Below the pieces are notes generated by a model. The model did no database searches, was not told where the DNA came from, and saw nothing but the letters and a program-made list of their open reading frames with translations. From DHVE2 group archaeon (GTDB lineage: Archaea; Thermoplasmatota; Thermoplasmata; Thermoplasmatales; Aciduliprofundaceae): a stretch of 64,000 bases of DNA. Shown here in pieces: positions 32,601 to 43,279 of this stretch. The stretch is taken from assembly GCA_027023265.1 (NCBI GenBank), contig JALVVV010000055.1, positions 176,637 to 240,636 on the forward strand, written 5' to 3'. Positions within the stretch are counted from its first letter, which is position 1; each line of letters opens with the position of its first letter. A program made the position numbers and the translations under genes.

Positions 32601-35600
32601 TTTAAAATGTCATCTAAATTGGTTATTTTGTCCTCTCTGTCTCTACCCATGGCGTGAACCACGTGCCCACTTATAATGTGCATAAAAATCAGCATTATTG
32701 CTGCGATTGAAAAAGCGATACTAAGAACAACAACGGTTAATATGTCGGAGAGTGTTGGTACTATGATTAGGTGATGTCCGAACGCTGTCAGGAGGTCCAG
32801 ATGGTTTATACCAATAATCAGGAGATAGCCCCCCACTATACCCGTTATAACCGGTAGAAGCACGTATTTCCATGCATCATTCATCATGAAAAGAAATAAT
32901 TGCACGTGGCTTGCACCTATCGCTCTGAGTATTCCAACGTTGTTGTTGTTCATGGATTTAATTGCAGTGGAGTATATGCCAAAAAGAACCAGAACCATTG
33001 TTATGGTTATTAGAGCAATTATAACAAGCAGGAAGTTTCCCTCAGAAATTTCAAATCCTTTGTAAATGAGCGTTTTGCTCTCAGAAAACTTCAGTGTTTT
33101 AGCGTACTTCAGCACCAGCTCTGTGGGCAATTTTTCCGCGAGGCTTTTTTCTACCGTTAATGTTAATGTATCCTTCCCGACGCTAATGTGGTGTTTTCCC
33201 GGGCTTAATATAGGAAGGTATATGTAAAGACTTCTTCTCTCGTATGCGTCTAAGAACATGTCTTCCTGATAATACACATGATTGTCCACTTTTATTGTGA
33301 GGGTATATTGGGTGGGCATATCATGGTTTACCACATCTACAAGGAGAATTGCCTGCTCTTTCGAGCTCACCACACCATTTTGGAAGTGGGCATACACATC
33401 AATTTTTTTGGTTGTCTCTACATATAATTGCACTTTGTATTTTGCAATGTTTCCATTCACGTCCTCTGCGAATATCGTTATATTTCTCCAGCCACCTGGG
33501 AGCATGGAATAGGTTATGGTTATTTCATTTCTCTCTGCATTCACAAATGTGTGCCCTTCATATACTGCCCACATGGATTTCACACCAACGTTGTCAAATG
33601 ATACAAATGTTACATTGCACGTCCTGTTAACAGAAGCGCGTGAAGGACCTGTTATTACCGGAGGTATTCTTTCATCTTTGTTGTCAATTATAAGCTGGAA
33701 AACGGTTTTGTTGATGTTGCCTGACGAGTCTTCAATCCATACTGTTATGTTGTAAATTCCTTGAGGTATGTAGTATATTGAGTTATTTTTCTCGTAAACA
33801 GTGGGTATCCACAGGGTTCCGTTTGATGATGCGTAATTTATTCCATCAAAGGTTGCATTGATGTATGCGACTCTAACATTGTCCTGACCAATTATTACTG
33901 TGGTGTTACCGCCCCATATTCTCTCTTCTTTATATTTTAACCATGGGGGGATGTTATCTTCCACCAGAACCTTTATGGATTCCTGATTTACATTGTTGTT
34001 AATGTCCTGGGCAAAGATAGTTATTGTGGAGTATCCGCACGGCAGCAGAGAGGCACTGAAATTTGTCACGTTGCCGTATTTTTTATATACGGTAATGTTC
34101 CCGACGTTAACCCACATGGATTTCACGGCAACGTTGTCAAAGGCTTTTACCGTGATGTTATCCGTGGCGTTTACTTTAATGAATGATGGTGCAACTATAA
34201 CGGGGGGATTTTTCTCTCCAGAGTTGTTAACAATCAGTAAAAACTGTGTTGTATTTTTGTATCCGTCTATGTTCCACGCCGTAACGTTCATTGTATATGT
34301 GCCTGGGGCTATGAAGTAAATCCCATTTTCAGATAGGTATTCTGTTTTAATAACCACCTTTTTGGTACCGTTGAAGTATCTTCCAAAAACGTGAACGGAT
34401 ATTCGTGATACAAATCTGTTGTCTACTTTATCTGTGGCCCAAATAAGGGTATTGTTTCCACTCCAGATTTTTAGTTGTGATACGTGTATCTCTGGTGGAT
34501 TTGTATCCGTGTAATTTTTCACAATTAGTACTGAAAGGTAACCTATGTTGCCGTTTTTATCCTTTGCAGATATAAGTACCTTGTGTGTTCCATTTGAAAA
34601 CTCGGAGCTTGTCAGGTTCAAAAATGAGTTAGATGAATATGCTACCGGATTACCATTTTCATCGTAGCATGTCATGTTTATTACACCCACATTGTCAAAT
34701 GCTCTGTACTCATAAGACCCGTCGCTCAAATTGATAAATGTACTCCCCTCAATCACAGGAGGATTTTTCTCGTTTTCATTGTCTATTGTAATGGTGAAAT
34801 TTGTCTCGTTAAAGTTCCCCGAATTGTCATACGCTATTACCCTCGCCATGTACGTGCCCGGGGGAACAAAAGTGATTTTGTCTCCACTCCTGAACATTGT
34901 GCTTATGTACACCTTTGCGATGGGCGAGTTCACATTAGTGTCGTTAAAATAATGGCCGTAAAAAAGTACCGACACGTTTGAAACCTCAACGTTATCTTTG
35001 ATAATGACCTCTGTTCTGTTTCCTCCCCAAATCTTCACGTTTTGTGCTATTATTTCTGGCTTAATTATATCTTTATTTACTATCACATTGCATGATGCAT
35101 TCAGGTACGCACCACGATTCCATGCATCTATTACCGATATGTTCATCATGAGGTGAGTTGCGTTCACGGGGATTTGAAATGAGTATGAATAATTAAACAC
35201 GTATGGATTGAAATTCTGATTTACCTGAATCACGTGCTTGTTGCCGTTTACCGTATATGATATTCTTTCTATTGGAACTGAATCCAGTGCTTTAAACTTC
35301 AGGATTTCCCCGTACACAACTTTATCCCCGTTCTTAACAGGTGAATTTAATTCAGGGGATGTGTTTTCTACAGGGTGAACAAGGTACTTTTCTTCTGCCA
35401 TGTACATGCCCTTTACCACGCGCACTCTCAAAACAAAGTTTCCAATGATGTGAGATGACACATTAACTTTATTTCCTATTATGTAGCTTCCGTTGTTGAT
35501 TGCATAATACGCTGTTCCTTCAGTATCTATTTTTACCGAGCTTCCTTTTATGGCATATATGGTGTTGTTGATGGGGGTAGGGGTTAAAATTGCGATGACG

Positions 35601-36754
35601 CTCATAGGTACTCTTTTGTAGACACTTACATTAATCTCCTTTTTACTGTAATTCTTGCCAACGTAAGTTAAAGTATAATTTCCCTCTTTTGGAAATGTTA
35701 TGTTAAGCGTACCAGTTACGCTGTATTTCCTTTGATATCCAGTGGTATTCACGAAAAGGATTCCTGTTTCAATGCTTTCGTTGTTAATACTTGTTAGGGT
35801 GTATGCAGTGCTTTCGTTTTCGAAAGTGAATATTGGTCCTTTGATTAAAACGGGTCTGGGGGTCACGTCAACCTGCGTGTAACAGGTATAGTAAAATACA
35901 TTGTTTTTTACGATTGCTGTGACGTTGTATTTTCCGGAATCTCTTGTGAAAAATGACACGTTTAATTTTTTATCGTGATATACCAATTCCGTGCTATTGT
36001 AGTACTGGTTTTCGAATCTGACGCTCAGGTTTGCGTATCCCTGCTCTTTTCCCATGTTTTTAATGGTAATCGACACGGTGAGTTTTGACCCCATGTAAAT
36101 ATGTGCGGAGGAATTAATTGAAACCGTGAATTTTGGATAGTTCGGGTCCATTAACATATGCACCCTTTTCTCGTCTTGCGTTTTAACCCGTATTACCGAA
36201 ACGTCCCCTTTCTGTATTCCTGCGAGTTTTCTGGCAGTAGGAAGGGATACTAAAATCTCGTCATCTGGAGAACTCCCGGTTCGATATATACCGGTAACAT
36301 TAATTTCTGCTATGGAGGATGTGAAGGAGCCATAAAGTGCAAATTTATCTCCTACATTAATGTGTAGCTTGTGTGCCACGTTGCATCCCACTAATGCTCC
36401 AGAGAGCTCGTGGGGTATTGACCCTTCAATCAAATGTCCATTTTCCAGCTTTAAAAAATTCTTGAAAATAACACCCCTGACGGTAACAGGCTGGTTTTTG
36501 AGTACAGTAAAAACGAAAATTTCCGGACTAACTGCTTCAATATAACTCATATTTTCCAGTCCGTATGCGATGCCGATGTTAAGATTGCTTCGAATTGGAT
36601 TGTTATCATTTGCAGATGTTAGAACATATACGTCATTAGCACCCATTATTCTTTCTGGCATGTAGTAGATAGAAACCAAGGATATGAACATTGATGTGAA
36701 TAAGATGAAAAGCACAAATATTGGCAGGGCGATTTTTCTGCTAAGAATCACCAT
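32597..36754 (-). CDS. Giant FtsX/MacB-type permease with Ig-like repeats
   Basis: 1385 residues, several times the usual FtsX length. An N-terminal membrane helix and a MacB-type extracytoplasmic domain (VTVRGVIFKNFLKLENG region) are followed by an outer domain of about 900 residues. That includes three tandem repeat pairs: one module carries IWGGN or IWSGN and the other PPVI followed by AFDNV. Three C-terminal membrane helices include the FtsX core (ALITITMVLVLFGIYS, NNVGILRAIGAS). It overlaps the second permease gene and ends in a four-base convergent overlap with the DUF763 gene. It probably transmits ATP-driven motion to a large outer ectodomain, for example to bind or release surface proteins. 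Confidence 0.8.
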   Translation of the reverse strand: MVILSRKIALPIFVLFILFTSMFISLVSIYYMPERIMGANDVYVLTSANDNNPIRSNLNIGIAYGLENMSYIEAVSPEIFVFTVLKNQPVTVRGVIFKNFLKLENGHLIEGSIPHELSGALVGCNVAHKLHINVGDKFALYGSFTSSIAEINVTGIYRTGSSPDDEILVSLPTARKLAGIQKGDVSVIRVKTQDEKRVHMLMDPNYPKFTVSINSSAHIYMGSKLTVSITIKNMGKEQGYANLSVRFENQYYNSTELVYHDKKLNVSFFTRDSGKYNVTAIVKNNVFYYTCYTQVDVTPRPVLIKGPIFTFENESTAYTLTSINNESIETGILFVNTTGYQRKYSVTGTLNITFPKEGNYTLTYVGKNYSKKEINVSVYKRVPMSVIAILTPTPINNTIYAIKGSSVKIDTEGTAYYAINNGSYIIGNKVNVSSHIIGNFVLRVRVVKGMYMAEEKYLVHPVENTSPELNSPVKNGDKVVYGEILKFKALDSVPIERISYTVNGNKHVIQVNQNFNPYVFNYSYSFQIPVNATHLMMNISVIDAWNRGAYLNASCNVIVNKDIIKPEIIAQNVKIWGGNRTEVIIKDNVEVSNVSVLFYGHYFNDTNVNSPIAKVYISTMFRSGDKITFVPPGTYMARVIAYDNSGNFNETNFTITIDNENEKNPPVIEGSTFINLSDGSYEYRAFDNVGVINMTCYDENGNPVAYSSNSFLNLTSSEFSNGTHKVLISAKDKNGNIGYLSVLIVKNYTDTNPPEIHVSQLKIWSGNNTLIWATDKVDNRFVSRISVHVFGRYFNGTKKVVIKTEYLSENGIYFIAPGTYTMNVTAWNIDGYKNTTQFLLIVNNSGEKNPPVIVAPSFIKVNATDNITVKAFDNVAVKSMWVNVGNITVYKKYGNVTNFSASLLPCGYSTITIFAQDINNNVNQESIKVLVEDNIPPWLKYKEERIWGGNTTVIIGQDNVRVAYINATFDGINYASSNGTLWIPTVYEKNNSIYYIPQGIYNITVWIEDSSGNINKTVFQLIIDNKDERIPPVITGPSRASVNRTCNVTFVSFDNVGVKSMWAVYEGHTFVNAERNEITITYSMLPGGWRNITIFAEDVNGNIAKYKVQLYVETTKKIDVYAHFQNGVVSSKEQAILLVDVVNHDMPTQYTLTIKVDNHVYYQEDMFLDAYERRSLYIYLPILSPGKHHISVGKDTLTLTVEKSLAEKLPTELVLKYAKTLKFSESKTLIYKGFEISEGNFLLVIIALITITMVLVLFGIYSTAIKSMNNNNVGILRAIGASHVQLFLFMMNDAWKYVLLPVITGIVGGYLLIIGINHLDLLTAFGHHLIIVPTLSDILTVVVLSIAFSIAAIMLIFMHIISGHVVHAMGRDREDKITNLDDILN

Positions 36755-37746
36755 GCACCACCTCTCAGGCCGCGAATTACTTTAATATTCAGTACTTTTC
36801 TCACAGGAGATATTGCCGCGATTATGCTGCCAACCACTGCAATTATCAGGTCGGCGATGAATACAAATGGGGGAATGTAAACATAGAAATAGGTAAGGAA
36901 GCCCAATAGAGGAATTATTGCCGAGAGCAAATAAGAAAGAGCCACTCCAAGGGAGAAACCGATGATCATGCCCATGGTTCCTATGTACAGGGACCTGAGT
37001 AAGTATAATCCTGCAATGTTTCCGTTGGACGAACCAATTGCTCTCAGTATCGCTATTTTTTTTGAATTCTCCCTTATTTCCATCATGAGAAGTGCGTTTA
37101 TGAACAGGTAAATTACCACTAAAGATATGATGTCTAAGAGAAACAAATCAAAACTTATCTCTTCTGCTGTCTTTTCGTAGAACAAAGATAAAGAGGTCAT
37201 GCTCTTGGTAGTATATCCTAAAATTGATACGTGCTTGGTCACTATAAGGAAATTTGGAGGCTCAGACGAGAAGTATGTGTAATTAACGGCCACCCAGTAC
37301 TCAGGGAAATGCGAAAAACTAACTCTGCTATATATAGTGAAGTTTTTGCTTATATTGTTGAATGATAAAATTACCTGGTTTTTTAAGTTGTAATAGTTTC
37401 CGAGTATTACCGAGTTTTTATCGCAATTGTAATTGCTTTTGAGCACGTTATTAGGGTCGTAGATGCCAATTATGTACGTGGACATATTGTTAATTTTTCC
37501 CTTCGTAATCCACACGTAAGCGGCATTATTTACATGTGCATTTACTCTGCTTTTTGTAAGGTCGTCATTGGAGGAAATCACGTAATAATTAGATTCAAAT
37601 TTTTCTATTAGCGATTTATTGCTCATTTCAAAACTATAAACTATCACCAGGGAAGATGTTACAAACATAGTTACAATTGCCACGGTTAAAATTGTCAGCT
37701 TAGAGCGCTTTGTTAGCGAAACTACGTATCTCAACGGAGAAATCAT
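36748..37746 (-). CDS. FtsX-family permease
   Basis: 332 residues from ATG 37746; the frame allows ATG 37773, but a TATA-like TTAATATG is about 26 nt before 37746. One N-terminal helix, an extracytoplasmic domain of about 160 residues, then three C-terminal helices with the family signature KIAILRAIGSSNGNIAGLYLL. Partner of the giant permease with which it overlaps; the ATPase diverges across a small shared promoter. Confidence 0.8.
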   Translation of the reverse strand: MISPLRYVVSLTKRSKLTILTVAIVTMFVTSSLVIVYSFEMSNKSLIEKFESNYYVISSNDDLTKSRVNAHVNNAAYVWITKGKINNMSTYIIGIYDPNNVLKSNYNCDKNSVILGNYYNLKNQVILSFNNISKNFTIYSRVSFSHFPEYWVAVNYTYFSSEPPNFLIVTKHVSILGYTTKSMTSLSLFYEKTAEEISFDLFLLDIISLVVIYLFINALLMMEIRENSKKIAILRAIGSSNGNIAGLYLLRSLYIGTMGMIIGFSLGVALSYLLSAIIPLLGFLTYFYVYIPPFVFIADLIIAVVGSIIAAISPVRKVLNIKVIRGLRGGAW

Positions 37747-37790
37747 TCTCTTTCGTAAAAGATATATACGCATATTAACTTTATGTCCCT

Positions 37791-38438
37791 GTGAGTTTGA
37801 TTGAAGTTAAGGGCATATCGAAGACATATGGCACCAGGAAAATATTTGATTCATTAAGTTTCAGTATGGAGAAAGGGGAAATTCTCATAGTGGAGGGGCA
37901 ATCTGGACGCGGAAAAACCACACTTCTTCATATCATGGCTGGCTTGGACGAACCAGATGAAGGTACGGTGATAATAGATGGTACAGATATTTTCAGGCTC
38001 AGTGAGAACCAGCGAGCAAAGTTCCGGCTGGAAAAAATTGGCATTGTTTTCCAGCAAATCAACCTTATCGAGGATTTGAACGTCATGGAAAACATTGCTC
38101 TTCCTCTTAAATTGGCTGGAAAGAGATGGAAGGAGCGGGTTGACGAGCTTTTGAAATATATGAAAATTGAGGATTTGAAGTATCAAATGCCCTCTGCCCT
38201 TAGTGGGGGAGAGATGCAGAGATGTGCGATAGCCAGGGCGATAGCGAACAGTCCTGAAATTGTCATAGCAGACGAACCCACGTCAAACCTTGATGACGAA
38301 AACACCAGGAACATAGGGGATTTGTTCTTAAAGATAAACAGGGAGTTGGGCACCACCATAGTTGTGGCTACACATGATCCGAGAATTCATTACATAACCA
38401 AAAATGTGCTATCCCTTGAGCGTGGTGTCGATGAATGA
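37791..38438 (+). CDS. ABC ATPase, LolD/MacB type
   Basis: 215 residues from a GTG. Walker A EGQSGRGKTTLL, Q-loop VFQQINLI, signature LSGGEMQRCAIARA, Walker B IVIADEPTSNLD and the His switch VATHDPR are complete. The LolD/MacB subfamily pairs with FtsX-like permeases, here the two divergent genes. A TATA-like AAGATATATACG sits about 26 nt before the GTG, so the start is probably leaderless and shares the small gap with the divergent promoter. Confidence 0.9.
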   Translation: MSLIEVKGISKTYGTRKIFDSLSFSMEKGEILIVEGQSGRGKTTLLHIMAGLDEPDEGTVIIDGTDIFRLSENQRAKFRLEKIGIVFQQINLIEDLNVMENIALPLKLAGKRWKERVDELLKYMKIEDLKYQMPSALSGGEMQRCAIARAIANSPEIVIADEPTSNLDDENTRNIGDLFLKINRELGTTIVVATHDPRIHYITKNVLSLERGVDE

Positions 38439-39147
38439 TAAAAATGTTGTTGCAGGGGTCACGGCCATTGCAATTGTGCTTTATTTCCTGCCTAACGAGA
38501 TTTTAAAATTTGCGGGTATTGCCATCTTGCTTCTATTCTCACCCGGATTTTTTGTCTTAAAGCTTATTTACAGAGATATGCAGGGGGAGGAACTTTTTTT
38601 TCTCTCCTTCGGTGTGTCCGTAGGTATATCGGGTACTATTGCCCTGATTCTCTCTTTAATTTCAGCATTATGCCCAGCAAATATGTTCATAGCTATTGGC
38701 GCTGTAATAATCATTGGATACGCTTTATCGTCTGCCGTGGATATAAAGCCGTTTAAGCTTACCAGACCGGATAAGTTTTCGGCGGTTCTTATTTCCTTGA
38801 TGGTTGTTCTTATCTCAGTGTGGGTCTCGGTGGAGGTAAATACCCACTATTACAGAGAGGTGGATATCGGAATACTTTCTTGGCCGGATAATGCAACTGC
38901 CAATTCGACATTAAACTTTACAATTTATGTTAAAAACCAGAATTACGGGCATGCGAACATAACCCTGAAATTTAGCCTGAACAAAGTGATGCTGAACGAG
39001 AAGAATCTAACCCTTGAAAACGGGGAGAAGCGCATAATGAATTTCACTGCTGTTAGTGGAAAACACGGTGAGAACTTAGCTTCTTTTGATATGTACGTTA
39101 ATGGGAAATACTACACAAACGTGCATGTGTATTTTTACCTGCATTAG
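38431..39147 (+). CDS. DUF1616-like membrane protein
   Basis: 238 residues from ATG 38431, overlapping the ATPase gene by eight bases. Four to five membrane helices in the first half (GVTAIAIVLYFLPNEIL, IAILLLFSPGFFVL, FGVSVGISGTIALILSLI, AIGAVIIIGYAL, LISLMVVLISVWVSV) precede an exported CARDB-like domain (NSTLNFTIYVKNQNYGHANITLKF). DUF1616 proteins have this design. Co-transcription with the LolD-type ATPase hints at a link to the FtsX system or surface export. Confidence 0.65.
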   Translation: MNDKNVVAGVTAIAIVLYFLPNEILKFAGIAILLLFSPGFFVLKLIYRDMQGEELFFLSFGVSVGISGTIALILSLISALCPANMFIAIGAVIIIGYALSSAVDIKPFKLTRPDKFSAVLISLMVVLISVWVSVEVNTHYYREVDIGILSWPDNATANSTLNFTIYVKNQNYGHANITLKFSLNKVMLNEKNLTLENGEKRIMNFTAVSGKHGENLASFDMYVNGKYYTNVHVYFYLH

Positions 39148-39218
39148 ATTTTGTTCATTATTGATGGATGATTGAAAGCAATCAAAACATTAAAATCATA
39201 TGTCGGGATAACAATTCG

Positions 39219-42200
39219 ATGGCAGAGATGAGCGATGAAATGCGCGACTATTTTAAATCGTTGGAGGATGAGGCTGAGCGTATATACCGCATTGCCAAAG
39301 ATGCAAGAAGCATGGGATATGACCCCACAGAGGATGTGGAAATTCCCCGTGCTAAAGACCTTGCTGCCAGGGTTGAAGAGCTTACGGGAGTGAGGGGAAT
39401 AGCAAAGAGAATTAGGGAGCTTATAGAAAAGTATGGGGATAGAGGAATGGTATCCATTCTGATTGCAAAGGAAATTGCCAGGATGTACGATAATGTGGAG
39501 GAGGCTTTAGACAAGGCGGTTCGCGTTGGATTGGCAGTACTCACAGAAGGTATTCTCGTGGCGCCCCTCGAGGGTATTGCGGACATTAAACTAAATGGCT
39601 CTGGCGAAGATAGTTACGTTTCAATTTTTTACGCAGGGCCAATACGCGGTGCAGGGGGAACTGCACAGGCTTTAAGCGTCCTTATCGCCGATGCTGTGCG
39701 CAGGGAGCTGGGTATCGGTCGTTACGTGCCCACTGAGGAGGAGCTTGAGAGATACAAGGAGGAGATTCACCTTTACGATAGGCGCAAGCATCTCCAGTAC
39801 CGGCCGAGCGACAGGGAAATCGAGATTGTGGTTAAAAATTCCCCCATATGTATAGATGGTGAAGGTACAGAGCAGTTTGAAGTGAGTGGATATAGGGATT
39901 TACCCAGGATTCATACGAATAAGGTGCGCGGGGGGATGTGTCTGGTTATAGGCGAGGGCGTGATACAGAAAGCAAAAAAGATAAAGGGATACGTGGAAAA
40001 GCTGAATATAGATGGTTGGGATTGGATTTCGGAGCTGGTACCTGAATCCAAGAGCGATACCAAGGAAACGAAGTCCACAAAGTATATAGAGGATATTGTG
40101 GCTGGAAGACCTATATTTGCGTATCCGTCTCGCCCAGGGGGGTTCAGGCTTCGCTACGGTAGGTGCCGCGCGGGGGGTCTTGCCACGATAAGCGTGAATC
40201 CCGCCACCATGCAAATTCTAAATAGATTCATAGCAATCGGCACTCAATTAAAAACTGAGAAGCCTGGAAAGGCAGGGGGCATGACATCATGTGATAGTAT
40301 AGAGGGGCCAATTGTGCTCTTGGATAATGGAGATGTTGTTCAGGTCAACACGATGGAAGATGCAAAAAAGATTTACGATCCTGATAGGGGTGTGGACAGG
40401 GTTAAGGAAATAATTGACGTGGGTGAAATCCTCGTGCCTTATGGCGAGTTCAACGAAAACAATTACCCCCTGCTACCTGCATCTTACGCCGAGGAATGGT
40501 GGGTTCAGGAGGCAAAAAATGCTGGATTTGAAGGTGAAATTAAAGATGCAAAGAATGCTTTTGAAGTTTCCGAGAAGTATGGGATTCCGCTACATCCCAG
40601 ATATAACCTGTTCTGGCATGATTTAACCGTTGAGGATGTGAAAAAGCTCTCAGAGTACGTGGAAAACAATTCAATGTGGGATAATGGCGTTCTAAAAATA
40701 AAAAAAGACCCGGGGATAAAGGAGAAGTTGATGATTTTAGGAGTTCTTCATAAGGAAAGGGATTATTACGAAGTTGAACGTTACGCTTATCCTCTTCTCA
40801 GGGGGCTTGGGCTGGATTTAAACGGTGGAAAAATAGTGCGCGTTCGCGACTCTAACAAGGATAATGTCATGGATTATGTGTCTGAGTTAGCAGGCGTGAA
40901 AATAATGCCCCGCGCCCCCAGCAGGATTGGTACGAGAATGGGTAGGCCAGAGAAGGCGGCAGAGAGAAGAATGAAAAAGCAAACAATAAATGTTCTTTTT
41001 CCAGTTGGTGAGGAGGTGGGCAACAGGAGGCTTCTCACAGATGCCATGAAATATGATGCCATAACGATTGAAGTTGGTGAGCGAGTTTGTCCTGAGTGCG
41101 GAACAAAAACTTATCTTCCGTACTGCCCAAAATGTCATGCGAGGACGGTATTCACGGACAAGGTAGTGGCTCAGAAGGTGAATATGAAGAAGATGCTGAT
41201 GGCAGCAGCGGAGAACATAGGCGAGAAGATAGAAAAGGATATAAAGGGCGTTAAAAAGATGATGTCTGCAGAGTTCATTCCAGAGCCTTTGGAAAAGGGA
41301 ATTCTTAGGGCAAAGCACGATGTTTACGTGTTCAAAGACGGTACCATTCGTTTTGACATGAGTGATATAGCAATAACTCACTTTCGGCCTAAAGAGGTAG
41401 GGCTTACCGTGGAAAAAGCCAGAGAGCTTGGGTACACGAAAGATTACCTTGGTAACGATTTGGTAAGCGATGACCAGGTATTGGAGCTTAAGGTTCAGGA
41501 CATAATCCCTTCAAAAAAGGCAGGAGAGTATCTGGTCAGAGTGGCAAACTATGTTGATGACCTTTTGGAGAAGTTTTACAAGATTCCGAGGTTTTACAAT
41601 GTAAGGAGAATGGAAGACCTGATAGGTCATCTGGTAGTGGGGCTTGCTCCGCACACATCTGCAGGGGTTCTCGGGAGAATAGTGGGATTCACCGACGCGA
41701 GGGTTGGCCTTGCACATCCATTCTTTCATGCTGCAAAGAGGAGAAACTGTGATGGTGATGAAGATTCCATAATGCTTCTTTTAAACGCGTTACTTGATTT
41801 TTCTCAAAAGTTTTTGCCAACCACCCGTGGTGGATTAATGGATGCGCCGCTGGTGCTTACTGTTAGAATAGATCCCAGCGAGATTGACAAAGAGGCTCTA
41901 AATGTTGATGTGGGTTCTTACTATCCTCTGGAGTTTTATTATGCTACTTTGAGAAAAGCAAAGCCAAAGGAAGTGGAAGAGTACATAGATTTCGTTAAAA
42001 AGAGGCTTGGTACCGAGAAGCAATACGAGGGATTCTCCTTCACGCATGATACCCGTGATATAAATGTGGGTGTTTTGCAATCTGCTTACAAGACCCTGAA
42101 CAATATGGAGAAGAAAATAGAGAGTCAGCTTGACCTTGCCAGAAAAATAAGGGCGGTGGATGAGAGGGATATGGCTTCCAGGATAATATCTCATCATTTT

Positions 42201-42515
42201 ATTCCGGATATCATGGGCAACTTGAAGAAATTTGGGACTCAAAAATTCAGGTGCTCTTCGTGCAATGCTAAGTTCCGAAGGATGCCCTTAAGGGGTGTGT
42301 GTCCTAAATGCGGGGGCAAAATTATTCTTACCGTTTACCCAAACAGTGTGAAAAAGTATCTTGATAAAGCTCTCCGTATGGCTGAGGATTTCAAAGTTGA
42401 TAGCTATCTTATACAGAGAGTACGAATTCTAAAAGATTCCATAGAGTCCATCATGGCTTCCGATGAAGAGGAAGAGGAAAAGAATAAAATAACCCTTGAC
42501 AATTTCTTCTCATGA
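39219..42515 (+). CDS. polC: DNA polymerase D large subunit (DP2)
   Basis: 1098 residues from ATG 39219, about 26 nt after an AT-rich TTAAAAT; the frame extends 51 nt further. Catalytic subunit of the archaeal replicative polymerase PolD. Seen: FYAGPIRGAGGTAQALSVLI, the catalytic core with KRRNCDGDEDSIMLLLNALLDFS, and two zinc sites (CPECGTKTYLPYCPKC and CSSCNAKF...CPKCGGK). The C-terminus ends in ITLDNFFS, a PCNA-interacting type peptide. No intein, unlike several Thermococcales homologues. The small subunit is not in the window. Confidence 0.96.
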   Translation: MAEMSDEMRDYFKSLEDEAERIYRIAKDARSMGYDPTEDVEIPRAKDLAARVEELTGVRGIAKRIRELIEKYGDRGMVSILIAKEIARMYDNVEEALDKAVRVGLAVLTEGILVAPLEGIADIKLNGSGEDSYVSIFYAGPIRGAGGTAQALSVLIADAVRRELGIGRYVPTEEELERYKEEIHLYDRRKHLQYRPSDREIEIVVKNSPICIDGEGTEQFEVSGYRDLPRIHTNKVRGGMCLVIGEGVIQKAKKIKGYVEKLNIDGWDWISELVPESKSDTKETKSTKYIEDIVAGRPIFAYPSRPGGFRLRYGRCRAGGLATISVNPATMQILNRFIAIGTQLKTEKPGKAGGMTSCDSIEGPIVLLDNGDVVQVNTMEDAKKIYDPDRGVDRVKEIIDVGEILVPYGEFNENNYPLLPASYAEEWWVQEAKNAGFEGEIKDAKNAFEVSEKYGIPLHPRYNLFWHDLTVEDVKKLSEYVENNSMWDNGVLKIKKDPGIKEKLMILGVLHKERDYYEVERYAYPLLRGLGLDLNGGKIVRVRDSNKDNVMDYVSELAGVKIMPRAPSRIGTRMGRPEKAAERRMKKQTINVLFPVGEEVGNRRLLTDAMKYDAITIEVGERVCPECGTKTYLPYCPKCHARTVFTDKVVAQKVNMKKMLMAAAENIGEKIEKDIKGVKKMMSAEFIPEPLEKGILRAKHDVYVFKDGTIRFDMSDIAITHFRPKEVGLTVEKARELGYTKDYLGNDLVSDDQVLELKVQDIIPSKKAGEYLVRVANYVDDLLEKFYKIPRFYNVRRMEDLIGHLVVGLAPHTSAGVLGRIVGFTDARVGLAHPFFHAAKRRNCDGDEDSIMLLLNALLDFSQKFLPTTRGGLMDAPLVLTVRIDPSEIDKEALNVDVGSYYPLEFYYATLRKAKPKEVEEYIDFVKKRLGTEKQYEGFSFTHDTRDINVGVLQSAYKTLNNMEKKIESQLDLARKIRAVDERDMASRIISHHFIPDIMGNLKKFGTQKFRCSSCNAKFRRMPLRGVCPKCGGKIILTVYPNSVKKYLDKALRMAEDFKVDSYLIQRVRILKDSIESIMASDEEEEEKNKITLDNFFS

Positions 42516-43279
42516 TTGCTAATCTGTTCGTTGTTGGACCGGCGGGAAGCGGAAAGAGTACTTTTACCGCGGCGTTTAGAGAGTGGATGCTCAAGAACGA
42601 GTACGATACCATCGTAGTTAACTTGGATCCCGGGGCGGAGCTGCTCCCTTACCAGCCAGATATAGACATTCGGGATATTGTAAGAATAGAAGATATTATG
42701 ACAGAATACGGGCTTGGGCCTAACGGAGCACAAATAGTTGCGGCGGATTTGGTTGCTAATTATGTGGAGGATATTAAGCGAGATGTGGATTCTTACGAAT
42801 CGGATTATGTAATTTACGATACTGCGGGACAGCTTGAACTTTTTGCGTTTAGGGCTGCAAGTAATTTCATTGTGGATTTTTTAGGAGAGAACCGTTGCGC
42901 TCTTGCTTTCATGTTTGACCCAACTCTTGCGAAGACTCCTAGCGGATTTGTATCCCTTCTCCTGTTGTCTGCCACGGTGCACTTCCGTTTTTACAAACCT
43001 TACTTGAATGTTCTCTCAAAGGCGGATATTTTAAATGATGAGGAGCTGGGCAACATTGCGGAGTGGAGCGAGAACTGGAACAGCCTGTATGATTCTCTGA
43101 TAAATGATTCTCCTGGGATGCACAGGGAACTTAGCATTGAATTGTTTAAGGCTCTTGAAAATATGAACGTGTTTAGGAAATTGATACCCACTTCAGCACG
43201 TATGCTGTACGGTTACGAAGACATATACTCAGCGCTCCAGCTTTATTACGCCGCCGGAGAGGACCTTGAAAAAAGGTAA
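42512..43279 (+). CDS. GPN-loop GTPase
   Basis: 255 residues. P-loop GPAGSGKSTFTAAF at the N-terminus, the family's Gly-Pro-Asn insertion (EYGLGPNGAQ) near residue 70, a DTAGQLELFAF switch and a LSKADIL base-recognition motif. Homologous to eukaryotic GPN1-3, which help assemble RNA polymerase II; the archaeal role is less clear. Four-base ATGA overlap with polC indicates one transcript. Confidence 0.92.
   Translation: MIANLFVVGPAGSGKSTFTAAFREWMLKNEYDTIVVNLDPGAELLPYQPDIDIRDIVRIEDIMTEYGLGPNGAQIVAADLVANYVEDIKRDVDSYESDYVIYDTAGQLELFAFRAASNFIVDFLGENRCALAFMFDPTLAKTPSGFVSLLLLSATVHFRFYKPYLNVLSKADILNDEELGNIAEWSENWNSLYDSLINDSPGMHRELSIELFKALENMNVFRKLIPTSARMLYGYEDIYSALQLYYAAGEDLEKR

Noticed and set aside
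24045..42515. Inteins in PolB or the PolD large subunit
   Set aside because: Both proteins have normal length with uninterrupted catalytic motifs.
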